Positions 40,650 through 54,757 of a stretch of 64,000 nt of DNA are shown piece by piece. Each line of letters begins with the position of its first letter. Within the stretch, counting starts at the first letter, position 1. The translations under genes and the position numbers were made by a program. The notes under the pieces are model-generated. The model ran no database searches. It was not told the origin of the DNA and saw nothing but the letters and a program-made list of their open reading frames with translations. Source of the DNA: Diphasiastrum complanatum (lineage: Eukaryota > Streptophyta > Lycopodiopsida > Lycopodiales > Lycopodiaceae); NCBI GenBank assembly GCA_029204225.1, contig CM055102.1, forward strand, positions 26,888,922-26,952,921, in the 5' to 3' direction.

Positions 40650-43128
40650 GAGAGAGATACACAATTTCACATAGTTCATCTTGACAAAGCAAGACCAAAC
40701 CCTTTGAAGCCTTTATTCATAAACCAACAAGGTAAAGTAAAGCTGAAAAGTGAAATACAGTTTAGTAAAGCACCATATAGCATAACCACTCTCAAAACAT
40801 CCAGCTGATACCTGCCACCATCCCACAACACAAAACCGCATGAGTTAGTACAATGGGGAAGACATGTGTCGTAGTTGAGCGTTAGTTGTTATCCATGTCC
40901 AAAAGAAGTTATACTACTCATCAGCATAAATAGCATTTTAAAACATAGTCCAGTCTTCCCAAACACAAAGACGATTTTATAGCAATAGGCCAAGCCCCTT
41001 CGTTACCGTATCAGGGCGAGTGCCATGCTGATCAGTTTTTGGGCATTAGTCCGTATCAGTTTATTTTGTTTATAGCAAAAGTATGAAAAGTTTTCATTGT
41101 ATATATTGTTTATCGCTAAAAGAAATGGTGTGAACACGTGTGCCGGTGTTAGAGCAAATATATGCTATTCTAACCCGGGTGACTTAAGAAACGTCATGCA
41201 CTACTGTCCATACTCCTGAGCATATCCATGCTTTCCAGTCGTATCTCACCATAATCAGATAAGAAAACTGAATGGGTAATAAATTTGCACAAGCCATGGT
41301 TGAATAGTGTAGCTACGAGTAAACTTACGTTTATCGTAACTCCATATCCAACCCGTGGTTTTTTAGACCTTGTATCGGATAGGCTTCATTTTATTGATGA
41401 GGTTCTTATGGTTTTTACAAGGTATCAGAGCAAATCCGTGCCATTCTATTCCTTTTGTAAGAACCGTTTATCTTACGCAAATCCATGTTGTCCAAGATAA
41501 TTTGAGGAGAAACCTTGCTTTGGGACAGCGTGGGTGTCATTATACACAAAAAAAATTACATTACTTATGAAGTGATATAGTCGAACTGAGTAGAAACCAA
41601 CTAAATTCTGTGTTTAGGATCGTTCGTAGTCACCTGGAATGGAATATATTTGTGAAGAGACACCTTACCTTTCGAGCATAGGTGATGCTTTCAAAATCTG
41701 AAAACTATTCGAAAAACTCATACCTGGATTATTGTAGCAGTGGTTTCTTGTGAGGATGTCATGTTTAGTCCCTCGAGTGCTCTTGCCTTCCTTAGACTTA
41801 AATCGTTCATAATGCTATTGTCAGCTATTGTGAAAGCGATAGTAAGTACGATAAGGAGAGCCTACCACTCATTGCTTATACCAATCTGAAGCGAATGGTC
41901 TAATGTGCATACCTGTGCAAACGCTTATAGCTTTATGGTTCGAAACTGAACCTAATCGAAAATGAAGATATTAGTGATATTTGATGCTACAAAGAGCGGA
42001 AGTTTCATTTATTAGTGCTTAAACACAGTAGTATTCCCTTTGAAATAGCAGTCATTCACAAGTATGATAACAAAACCAGTTACAACATGAGGTATACTAA
42101 ACATAATCAGAATGTGCCAGTGTCTGAGTTGTATCTTTAGTATAATAGCATGATACTACAATAGCTTCATTTCTGGAGTATGTATGTAACCTTTAGTTAC
42201 TTATGGAACAACCACACATTCATGTTGTCCTTTGAAGGATAGTAAAGTATACTGTAATCTATAGTTATCAAACCAAACTATCATCCTTTCATATCTATGA
42301 TAAGGAGTTTGAATCCATACAACCATTCATGAGATAGGAAGTGCTTCATCGCTGGTCATTATGAAGCTCTTGTCTCAACCTACCATATGTGATGCATAAC
42401 TATCATTATCATGCTTTATAAAGTGTGTGGAAGGAAGCATTGGTCCATCGTTGGTCCATCACTGGACAGCTTACCATATATATCAACTTTTTGATTATCT
42501 TGCTCAAGATAAATCGCTGCAGGTCCATCGCTGGACAGCAACACATAAATCTTCAACAAGTTTCTCCATATTTCAATAAGCATCATCGCTGGTCCATCGC
42601 TAGACAGCGGATAGTATTTGAAAGGAAATGTCATGCCAAAAAAAGTTGTATAAACCCTCGCTGGTCCATCGCTAGAAAGCGGATAGTATTTGAAGGAAAA
42701 GTCATGCCAAAAAAAGTTGTATGAACCCTCGCTGATCCATCGCTGGACAGCAGGTTTATACCTTCACATTTATCATCTAGAACGCTTGATAACCTTCATA
42801 AGTATACAAGAGATAAATGCAAATACATGAAATGACCATAACCACATACCGTAGAGTTAAAGCAGATAACTTCAAGCCAGGGAGGGCGCCCTCTCTTCCA
42901 ACCTTCTTCTCATCGTATAGTAGAAGAAACTCACTCGAGAACAAGTTACATATTGTGGTTTCGTAGGAAGTATCGTGGAAGCTCTCTTTCAGCCAAAATT
43001 GGTGGGAAAATATTACTTTGAAAAGTATCAAAAAAGGTTGGGTTGGCAACAAAGTTTAGGACCATCAATTCATATATGTTTGTTTATAACATGATCAAGG
43101 GTGGTAACTTTTGATAAAGAAGAGTCCA

Positions 43129-43133
<5 letters not shown>
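40650..43133 (-). repeat. left pseudo-LTR (3' side of the element)
   Basis: A direct repeat of 46034-47920: 40650-42185 matches 46034-47545 and 42755-43133 matches 47548-47920 at high identity. The left copy additionally holds about 570 bp (42186-42754), including a 70-bp minisatellite. No long coding frame is expected; short frames are noise. Confidence 0.85.
42441..42752. repeat. ~70-bp minisatellite with conserved stem-loop
   Basis: Five copies of a core close to GCTGGTCCATCGCTGGACAGC lie near 42452, 42519, 42587, 42659 and 42730, spaced 68-72 bp. The core can fold into GCTG-(G)-TCCA / TGGA-CAGC with a TCGC loop. The two units at 42587-42729 are almost identical over 71 bp. The array is absent from the right pseudo-LTR. 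Confidence 0.85.

Positions 43134-43208
<75 letters not shown>
43134..43208. repeat. (GA)n array at pseudo-LTR border
   Basis: 75 bp of perfect GA repeat between the left pseudo-LTR and the RT-bearing internal region. Confidence 0.95.
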
Positions 43209-43211
<3 letters not shown>

Positions 43212-43339
43212 ACCAACCGACCCACAGCTAGTGAATCCCTTAGGGGGCAGTTAGCTCCCCGTAAGAGATAGCTAACTGCCCACCATCAGACCTTTAATAC
43301 ACTATGGTAGATCATAGGACAAACCTGGAAAAGTACTAG

Positions 43340-45180
43340 TCAAAGCAGTTTGTTAATGATAAGACAAAGCTTTTCCTTCATAAAACCATTTTTCTGAAAA
43401 GCGTCTAGTAAGGCTGCTACCTCTTTTATAGAAGTATTGTGATCGTTGCAACAATACATAGCAGAAATAACCTGGGAGATAATTACTTTGTACGAGTTGT
43501 AGACTGGCCTATTGGAAGCCAGACGTATGTACTGTAAGTATTGAAAAGGTAAGTCTCTTCTTTTATCAAACTTTGAAAGCTGATAAACACTGGTGCCAGG
43601 ATTAAAAGTAATCAAAATGTTCAAAAAGCTAGTGGTGTTTGCTTCACAAGACTTTTTTTTCAATATCAAGAAATTCTAGAGGATAAATCTAGAAAGGGTT
43701 ATTTCTGATCTGATTTTTGTCCATAAACGCATCGATAATGGAATTATTAATGAAGCAAATATCATCAATATATCTAAATGAGTGACAGAAAACATTCATA
43801 TCTTTTCTGAGACCTAACTTGGCTAGTCTCTTAATAAATTGAGCTTCAAAGAACGCAAGATACCAGTTACACCAAGTAGGTGAGCATGAAAAACCCATCG
43901 GTATACCACGAATCTATCTCCAGGTCTTGTTTCCTAACCTGACAATACAATTGTCTATTAGGAAGGCATTCCATAAGCATAAGAGATTTTTATCGATATT
44001 GTACCACCCTTCTGACTTTTTATTATTCCATGACCATTTAAAGGCATCCCTTTCTTGTTCCCATTTGAAACTCAGAAACATCTTACTAGAATGTTTGAAC
44101 GCATATGTAATGGATTTATTCATAATAGTTTTCAGCCCATCAGTGCCATCTAAAGGTATGTTTTCATAGCACTTAGAGATATCTGCAACCCATACATTGG
44201 TAATCTTTGATGGTAAATTGAGATAAAAATCGATCGAGGACTCGCACTGCCAAAAAAGCATGTATCCACATTTAGGATACCCTTGTATGTTTTTGCATTA
44301 AGGCCTGCACCTTCCTTGAGGAATGGTGACAACATACCAAGAGCTCCTGTTAGGAATTTTGCGAGTTTAGTAAAGCAACAGTCATGCGCATTGGTAGTCC
44401 ATCTAAAAGATTTCTTGTGGGCTTTGTACGTACATAGTAGATATGGCAAAAAGTCGTTCCCCCTGAAGATGTTGGGTAAAAATCCATTTAGCTTTTCCAT
44501 GACATAAGTGATAGTTTCTGTGATAGAGTTTTCTTGATCATGAGGAAAGGGACTGAAGTCAAGACTATTAAGCCTATCTAGGGCAAGCTTCCGTACAAGG
44601 AATTTGCATATGAAACTAGGATTGTGTTGTGCCTTGTCAATGCCATTGATGTAGAGCATATTTGTGAGCCATAATCTTTCATTTTTAGCAGTTTGTATTT
44701 TTGCAGTTGTGTCCTTATTGCCATATAGCCAGGTTCTTTTTTTAATGAATTCCATGGCAATGTTTTTACATAAAGTCGCATGCTCCCTCACAGTTTCTTC
44801 ATTTAAATGTTCATGTGTAGGCAAAAGTTTGATCAACTTGAACCATCCATCATAAAGTTCAGAAGCCACCTCATTCACATTGTTTTTTCGTAAGGTAATA
44901 TGATTGAGACCCATCTCTAAAGATCTATGTAAAATCGGGCTCTTAATCTGTAGAAATAACATGCCCAATTTTTTTTACAACAAAGTTCTTGAATCTATTA
45001 AGAGATAAGCATTCACATGAATGTAAGTTTTCTATGTCAAAATCACAGAAAACATCATAGGAAAAATACCAATCACTTTTGACACTTGGTAGGTAAGTCC
45101 AACTGAACGTAATATCATGAAAGCGTTCATCTACAACAGCGAATAGTCTGAATAAAACATGAGCATAAAAAGTCTTCACA
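43340..45180 (-). pseudogene. Penelope-type reverse transcriptase
   Basis: Read on the minus strand: an N-terminal region with a CxC motif (HSCECLSLNRF, near 45010) and GLNHITLRK (near 44900); YKAHKKSFRW and LAKFLTGALG (near 44420-44350); ADISKCYENIPLDG (near 44190), which holds the first catalytic Asp; GIPMGFSCSPTWCNWYL (near 43900); FRYIDDICFIN (near 43780), the YIDD catalytic box; and FDKRRDLPFQYL and SNRPVYNSYK (near 43560-43490), the thumb. The catalytic Asp residues are retained. Defects are a frameshift near 44960, one near 44255, a Gln-to-stop before GIPMG, a Trp-to-stop before IYPL (43681), and a slip in an A-run near 43655. A GIY-YIG endonuclease was not seen. Confidence 0.85.
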
Positions 45181-46033
45181 TGGATTGCTTCAAAAACTCT
45201 ATTGCGTTAACATAGATGTAAAAAAGAGCTCCCTGAATCACTGCTAGTGGTCAGTTGTAGATGTCCTGTCGCTGAGATGCTAACTTCTCTCTTTTCTGTC
45301 CTTTCCCCATCCTACACACCGATTAGTCTCGGTAAAACTTCAGTCGTTTGATAGGTAGGTCGCTCTTTGTGCTACTTTGCCCTTCCTTTCCAGTAAATCG
45401 TCTTCTTTTTCCTGTCCCGGATGCAGATACTACAGAGTTTGGATTGTTGAGATTAAAATTGCCTGTTCTTGTGCTTGTGTTTTGAGAGTATTTATCCTGG
45501 AGAGTGGAAAAGCTTGGTCGTTTAAGGAGACGCTCTATCTCTCGTATGTTTTCAGCATCGCCTAGGTGTGATAGGAGTTTGGCAGAAGAATCTTTGGCAA
45601 GCTCATAGAGGCATCAACCATGTATTGTCGAATGAAAAGAAAGGTAAGGTGTGCCTTAACCACATCTCTGGCGGGCTTATGTAGCGATAGAAAGGAAGCA
45701 TTCATTTGGTTTTGGAGAGAAGCACTAGGGAAGAACTTGCCTAGGTTGTTCCTCATATACCAAATGGCGTGGTCAAACCAGATAATGGATTAATTTTTTT
45801 TTGCATTTATCACCACATCTACATTTAGAGAAGGTCGTTTCCAGTTCCAAATTCTTGCTTGGTGAAGGTTCATCCTATTGGAGCCAGTCTCAAAGTGTCC
45901 TCTGATTCTAGCCCAGGTGCTCAGAAGGGCAACGGGAAGGCTCAAATTTGTTCATGCGAATAACAGTATCAAAGGCTACAGGAGCTTGTACTATCCCAAC
46001 CAAGGATTAGTCGGAGTTACACCACAAGGGTGC
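45181..46033 (-). pseudogene. 5' internal region of the Penelope-like element
   Basis: A 64-codon frame at 45562-45756 (FPSASLQNQMNASF, FIRQYMVDASMSLPKIL) looks protein-like and may be an N-terminal piece of the element's protein. Near 45830 a CRCGDKCKKK cluster could be a zinc-binding motif. The pieces are in different frames. In the green-lineage branch the endonuclease is N-terminal to the RT, so this is where it would be, but I cannot identify GIY-YIG residues. Confidence 0.4.
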
Positions 46034-48590
<2,557 letters not shown>

Positions 48591-48779
48591 CAAAAAAAAA
48601 ATTATAAAATATTATGCTTTAATAATATCATATCAAGTCAACTGCCATACTAATTAGCACTTATGTTATTTCCACATCCTGCATATAGGATGGCATAATC
48701 CTACATTTGGATATACAATACTCCATTAGTCAAGATTATTGGTTATGCCACATTATTCCAAGCGCCAGAAAGCTCGAAG
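48591..48779 (+). other. likely 3' end of a copia gag
   Basis: Just before the protease frame, TGCCACATTATTCCAAGCGCCAG could derive from the GHxxxxC end of a gag zinc knuckle. It is too short and frameshifted to be sure. No 5' LTR is seen. Confidence 0.3.
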
Positions 48780-49454
48780 ATGGGTGAAGAAAGATCGAAT
48801 CATGAAAATTCGACCACCTACATCTGTGCAAACATGTGTGAAATATCGACACCTGACAAACAGGAGGTAATCCTTGATTCAGGAGCTACCTCACACTTTG
48901 TTACATCAAGATGGATAATGCCTGATTTTCGGAGTGTAGATCCATCAAGATTTATCATTCTTGGAGACGGATCAAAGCATCAAGTGAATGGTATTGGTTC
49001 GCTATGGCTCAACACAAACGGTAGAGACAGACGACTCGAAGACGTTTTGTTCATACCTACACTACAGGACTTGCTATTAGTTGCAAGAATAGCTGATGCA
49101 GGCATGCGTGTGACGTTCTCATACGAAGCATGCAATGTTGTTGATGCAAGCACCAATACACTGATTACACAAGGTAGAAGAAAAGAGAATCTGTATCACT
49201 TGAAGGTACATCTACCTGCAGATCAAGTACATCAAACCCATGATGATTCGTCAGATACTCTATGGAACAGGAGACTATGCCATATGAATTCAATGGCATT
49301 GTATCAAGCAAGCCATCATGGAGCAGTCACAGGGGTGAGCATCTCAAATGTAACCAGTTCAATGACCTGTGATGCATGTATAAAAGATAAGATGTCACGT
49401 ACTCCTTTTGTCAAGGACTCCGACAGAATGAAAAAGATTCTAGAGCTAGCATAG
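48780..49454 (+). pseudogene. Ty1/copia protease and GAG-pre-integrase
   Basis: This 224-codon frame starts within the gag-pol reading frame. Residues 31-40 are VILDSGATSH, the active-site motif of the copia aspartic protease with Asp33 intact; about residue 160 is LWNRRLCHMN, and then CDACIKDKMSRTPF, the His-Cys zinc-binding GAG-pre-integrase domain. The frame stops at 49454 where the integrase core should begin. It belongs to the copia body running to 51779. Confidence 0.88.
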
Positions 49455-49985
49455 TCTACTTCATTCACAATAAATCAGATGCATTTGAAAAGTTCACAGA
49501 GTATGTGAACTGGACAGAAAGATGCACAGGAAATAAGGTGAAGCAGATCAGAACAGATCGGGGTGGAGAATACATCTCAAACCAATTCATTGATTTCTGC
49601 AATGATCGAAAAATCATTCATATAAGGACAATATCCTATACACCGCAGCACAACGGTGTTGCAGAAAGAAAGAACAGGACTCTCATGAAAGCCGCTAGGT
49701 CCATGATGGCCTATTCGAAGGCTCCAAGAGTGCTATGGGCTGAAGCAGTAGCTACAGCTGCCTACATTCAGAACAGGACATGAAAATTTGGTGCTCCTCA
49801 TACAGCACCACACGAGCTATGGTGGGGTAGAAAACCCAATCTGACTCATACTCGAATCTTTGGTTGTGCAGCATATGCACATGTTCCTGACAAGCTTCGA
49901 AATAAGCTTGATGACAAAGCAACCGAAATGGTTCCAGACCTAGCAGAATAGATAAAGACAAGAGCATTACAGTACTAGAAAGATC
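49455..49985 (+). pseudogene. copia integrase with internal deletion
   Basis: YFIHNKSDAFEKF begins at about 49465, only 10 bp after the stop, so the part of the core carrying the first catalytic Asp (about 60-70 residues) is deleted. The second Asp (IRTDRGGEY) and the Glu (HNGVAERKNRT) remain. A stop at 49783 and then IFGCAAYAHVPDKLR continue the C-terminal part in frame. Integrase would insert the cDNA; this one cannot function. Confidence 0.85.
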
Positions 49986-50028
49986 TCCCAGAAGATCAAC
50001 AAGAGAACGAAGAGCACCAGCAAGGTTT

Positions 50029-50913
50029 GTGCCAGGCAGCTCAACTTCTACATTTGAAGAGTTTTGTGGATTCAATGGAGAACCACAAACATTCAAGGAA
50101 GCAATTGAATGTCCAGACAAGGACAAATGGATCCAAGCCATGAATGAGGAGATGGAATCCATGAAGAAGAATGAGGTATGGACATCGCAGTCATTACCAG
50201 ATAAGCGAAAGACTATACAGTGCAAGTGGGTATGCAAGCTGAAGTATGGATCGAATGGAAATATTTTAAAGTATAAAGCCAGACTTGTAGCGAAGGGTTT
50301 TTCTCAGAGATATGGTATTGACTATGCTGAGATCTTCTCTCCAGTCATTAAACATTTGTCCCTACACCTACTGTTTGCATATGCAGTCGCTTATGATCTC
50401 AGGATTCACATCATGGACAAAAAGACAACGTTCTTACATGGTGAGCTAGACGAAAAAGTCTACATGGATCAACCTCCAGGCTACATTTCGAACTCACTTC
50501 TTAATTATGCATGCAGAATGCACAGGAGTATCTACAGTTTGAAGCAATCAGCGCGACAATGGTATAAGAAGAAAGATCAAGCCCTGAAATCCTTAGGATT
50601 CAAGCCACTAATAGCTTATTCCAATGTTTATGTAAGAATTACAGATGGGAAGATCATCATTGTAGCTGTATATGTGGACGACACCCTGATACTCTGCAAA
50701 ACTGAAGAACTTATGGTTGAGGTAAAGTACGACATCTCGAAACATTTCGAGATTGCAGACTTAGGAAAAGCCAGATGTTATCTTGGCTTACAGATTGACA
50801 GAGACTATGAGGAAGAGAAATTGTACCTTCATCAGTCTAGATATACCCAAAAAATCCTAGAAGATTTTGGGATGATGAATTGCACACAGGAGCAAATACT
50901 CCAATGCTTGTAG
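50029..50913 (+). pseudogene. copia reverse transcriptase
   Basis: A 294-codon open frame with the whole RT: KYKARLVAKGFSQ, YAEIFSPV, IHIMDKKTTFLHGEL (first catalytic Asp130), YSLKQSARQWY and AVYVDDTLIL (YVDD at residues 215-218), then ISKHFEIADLG and YLGLQI. It is intact over the domain and breaks at its C-terminus by frameshift into the RNase H frame at 50880. It synthesises cDNA from element RNA in an active copy. Confidence 0.9.
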
Positions 50914-51779
50914 GAACAATCCTGACAAATGAAGATTGTTCGAAGACTGAAGAAGAAAGAAAATTGATGGAGCATACACCATACAGGAAGGTAATCGGAT
51001 CACTAATGTATCTTGCAGATAACACACGCCATGACATTGCTTATGCCATGTTCAGGATGAGCCAATTCAGTACAAATATAGGCTCGACTCATTGGAAGAT
51101 CGCGAAACGAATCTTGCAATATCTTCAATTAACGAAAGATTTCGGATTGTGTTATTCTCGTGATGCAGGGTTCCAAATGCTTTCATACAGTGATGCTAGC
51201 TGGGCATCTCTCAACGATGACTACAAAAGTGTCTCAAGAGGATGTACCATCGCATCAGGAGCAGCAATTCTCTAGATCAGCAAAAAACAGACCATCGTGG
51301 CTCAGTCATCCTACGAAGCATAATACATATCAGCAGCAAAGATGGCCAATGAAATCACTTGGCTCAAACAATTCCTTGACGAACTAGGTGAAACAAGGAA
51401 TGAACCTTTGATTTTGTATATGGACAATACATCCACAATACACCTGACAAAGGATCCCGTGTTTCACTCAAGGACGAAACACATTGCAATCAAGTACCAC
51501 TTGATAAGGGATCTGGTCAAAAAGAAGAAGCTGTAGACTACTTTCATTGGAACAAAGAAGATGGTTGCTGACATCTTCACAAATGCCTTAGACAGAGGTC
51601 TATTCGAGAAATATAGGAATAGACTTGGAGTCATCAAGCTATCATGCTTTGAGAGGGAGCTGAAGAAACAAAATGTTTTTGTTACCAAAGCTCTACTAGC
51701 TCTCGACTCCCAATCTGACGAAAAGACACGAAAACGAAATGTTCGCGAACAACACGAACAACAGGAGATGGTCAAATGA
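50880..51779 (+). pseudogene. copia RNase H and pol C-terminus
   Basis: Connected frames encode YRKVIGSLMYLA, SYSDASWAS (first Asp of RNase H), QSSYEA-stop-YISAAK (Glu region, with a stop), LYMDNTSTIHLTKDP (second Asp) and HSRTKHIAIKYHLIRD, then KKMVADIFTNAL at the end. Three in-frame stops (51275, 51322, 51536) break it. It completes the pol of the copia element; the 3' LTR is not identified. Confidence 0.88.
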
Positions 51780-52755
51780 CGCGAAAAGAAAATGTTCGCG
51801 ACACAAAACTCTTCACTCCAAAGGACCAGGAAGATCAAACAAGTAGTTCTTGATGTTCTTGGGATGTCCAAGAATCACAAGACTGGTGGTTTCTTGATTC
51901 TTAGACCTCTAAAGTGTTGTAGATTAGTTTTTTTTCTTGTTTTGTCAATTTATGCAAGTATAGTAGTGCTTAAAATCCGATTTCAGTTCATTTTGCAGCA
52001 AAGTAGAAGTAGATTCCATCGTTGTTCAACTGAGTAGTAATGTAGATCATTTGTTGAATGCATTGGCTTGCATTTTGGTTGATTATGCATGTGCATTCAG
52101 GTCAAGAGAGACCAATCCAAATGTCCTCTAACAGACAGGACATTAATAGTACAAAGATAATCTGTCCCTTCTGCCTGATTATTGGGCTTTAAACAAGAAG
52201 GAATAACTGTAAGCAAGAGCCCACCGTCTCTACTGATAGGCAGAAGAAGAAGCAAGCAAAGAATACTAGTAAACAAATTCTATAGGCAGAGAATCTGCCA
52301 ACATTTGGCATCGTTTCCACTTGACCTCAGACATGTAATATTCAACCAAGTTCTCAACGCCTGATGCCACACTGTCCTTGTTCAGATCCCTGCAAACACA
52401 GTCCCAATCTTTCAACACATCTGAGTTTTTATAGACCTTGTAATACTTTGTATTCTGCACCATTCTTGATTTTCAATCAAGAGCATAAACCTGTCACAGA
52501 GCTTCACTGTCAACAGTCTTCAATGGGCGCATTCTTTGTTTTGAGTTTCAACTCCTGCAATGGTTCACACATGCACCCCACAACCCTCCATGCTAATGAA
52601 CACCCTGCCTCCATCCTGCTAGACAAGCCTCCTTCATTCATCTCTCACACGCGCCTTCCTGACTCATTCTTGACAGACCCTCCTTCCTCACCTTCACGCT
52701 CCAGACCTATTAGAGCCCCCTGCTCCCATCTCGACTGATGCATTGAGTCCCATCT
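51780..52755. other. possible copia 3' LTR remnant; no gene
   Basis: Sequence after pol contains TTCGCGA-type words (GTTCGCGAACAACACG, GTTCGCGACAC). No repeat partner was found in the window, so the LTR cannot be bounded. Pro/Ser-rich frames near 52400-52740 show no domain. Confidence 0.35.
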
Positions 52756-53230
52756 CAACTGGAGCCCATCGCTCAATTCTCAACCGGAGCCCATTGTCAA
52801 ATCTGAACCGGAGGGTGTTCTCATAAATTTTGACCGATGGATTTCGATCAAATATCGACCGACGGGTTTCGATCAAATCTTGACTGACGGGTTTTCATTG
52901 ATATCTCAACCGACGGATTTTCTTTGAAATCTCGATTGACGGATTTTGATCAAATCTCGACCGACGGGTTTTCTCTGGAATCTTGACCGACGGGTTTTCT
53001 CTGAAATCTCAACCGACGGGTTTTCGTTGAAATCTCAACTGACAGGTTTTCTCTGGAATCTCGACCAACGGGTTTTCTTTGGAATCTCGACCGACGGGTT
53101 TTCTCTGGGATCTCGACCGACAGGTTTTCTCTGAAATCTCGACCGACGGGTTTTCGATCAAATCTCGACCGACGGGTTTTGATCAAATCTCGACCGACAA
53201 GTTTTGGGTCCAATCTCGACTGCAGGGGTT
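52756..53230. repeat. 26-bp minisatellite
   Basis: About 15 clear and two or three decayed units of a 26-bp repeat close to TCTCGACCGACGGGTTTTCT, with an exact 26-bp spacing between GACCGACGGG words (for example 52960, 52986, 53012, 53038, 53064, 53090, 53116, 53142). Because 26 is not a multiple of 3, every frame of both strands reads a different repeated peptide. It lies 300 bp upstream of a gag gene, so it may belong to that element's leader. Confidence 0.93.
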
Positions 53231-53534
53231 CCTCACCATCTCAACCGGACCAAATCCACGACAGACCACATAACTTTCAAACGAAACCTCTGATTGGCAT
53301 TTGGACCGCACCACCATCTTCCCAATACCTTAGAGGCATGTACACCAAAACAATTTCAAAAAATAAAACCCATACCATTAGGAGGCCCTTTTCATACTGA
53401 GTCTCCCCCTTCACTTTCTTAAACACCCTAAAAATCCAAAAAAATTCAAAAAAATCCAAAAAATCCAACAAATCCGAAAAACTCCAAAAACACCAGAAAC
53501 ACACACCCAACACAAAAAAGACACACCAGTACCC
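53231..53534 (+). other. A/C-rich leader with ATCCAAAAA repeats
   Basis: 53430-53500 consists of short irregular repeats of (A)TCCAAAAA. It directly precedes the gag ATG and is probably the untranslated leader of that element. Confidence 0.45.
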
Positions 53535-54757
53535 AATGGACCAATATATAGATCCTAAAATCCCAGAAGATTATCCATACAAGGTCAGGTCCCCTGTAGC
53601 TGAACAAATCAGATGTCATAGGTTCTACCGAATGCGGGCCCAAATACATGGATCATCCACAAACCCATTCGAGGAATAAGAACCTGATAGAGCCGAGTCT
53701 TCACGAGCACGACCCCATTTTTATGGTGCTGAACCCTCACAGGCTAGAAATAACCTTAATGGTGCTTCTGCTACCCACAGTGCTCATCATGAGAGACGCA
53801 CACCCAAGTTAGACGGTAGCAGTTATTAAGGTTTGGTCTTCTTATTATAACAGTTCCAAGCAGAAGCGTATTCTCAGATTACAATGGCATTTTAATCCCT
53901 TTCGCTTGATCAAGAGTCCTTTTGTCAAATTGAGTAACATCAAGATGGCAAAAGATGAACGTGTCCGAGACTATATCGAGCTTTTCAAATGACTCAAAAG
54001 TCAAGTACAAGAACATCCCTCCAAACAGATGCTCATCATCTGGTTCCTAGTCGGCCTTCCAAGATGGATTAGACGCGAGCTTAAATCCAATGCTGAATAT
54101 ATGAGCCTAAAGTTAGCTATGTCTGATGCCATTAAAGAAGAAGACGAAGGGTCAGATGTTGACGAATCCAAAGAAAGGAGAATACCACGTGCTCCTATCC
54201 ATGAGTCAAAGCCGATCGAGGATACCCAAGATCAGCTTTGTAAATCACAACTGGAGTTGCTTAATAAGCAAAACCAACTTCAAATGGAGAAACTCACCAA
54301 TGAGTTTCAAGCTACCCTGAAGTCTATCCAAAGCAATATGCCTCGTCATCCAAACCCTGCACATGTACCTTATAGACGAAAACCAATATGGTGCCCACAC
54401 TGTCGGGCTACGCATCATGTTGATGCTTGTCCTTCATATCAGCCTATCCACGCACATACAGTCCAACAATATGAAGAACAACCATCACAGTCTAGACATT
54501 CCTTGTCTTATCCCAAATATCCATTTGAAAGTCCGGAACCATTAGCCATACAAGATGGCTATGCCGTTATACAAGGGCCATTGCACACCAGATGTTTCAT
54601 CTGTGGTGAAACTGGCCACTTCATGGTTGATTGTCTAGTCAAGACAAAGTACCATGCTGAGTGTCCCAACTGTATCAAAAAACACAGTTTCAAAGACTGT
54701 CCGAATCATCCAACTAAGATCCTACCTGTCCATCACGTCAGTTATGAATCACAATAG
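53535..54757 (+). pseudogene. Gypsy-like gag with three zinc knuckles
   Basis: From ATG at 53535 (MDQYIDPKIPEDYPYKVRSP) several frames give gag pieces, then a long open frame from about 54029 to 54757 encodes FLVGLPRWIRREL and AIKEEDEGSDVDE, a coiled coil (LELLNKQNQLQMEKL) and three cysteine clusters: CPHCRATHHVDAC, CFICGETGHFMVDC (a canonical CCHC) and CPNCIKKHSFKDC. The spacing and order match the gag at 16.1-17.4 kb, so both belong to one family. Frameshifts near 53830 and 54000 disable the N-terminal half. No PR or RT motif follows. Confidence 0.78.

Noticed and set aside
42416-42634. Minus-strand peptide with repeated LSSDGP
   Set aside because: Produced by the 70-bp minisatellite; the unit is not a multiple of three, so the frame is not maintained.
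48780-51779. Active copia element
   Set aside because: RT is intact, but the integrase lacks its first catalytic Asp and several stops interrupt pol.
52946-53213. Repetitive peptides on both strands of the 26-bp array
   Set aside because: All frames are open because the repeat unit lacks stops; this is a minisatellite artefact.
52756-53230. Possible CRISPR array
   Set aside because: Units are contiguous with no unique spacers, and the genome is eukaryotic.
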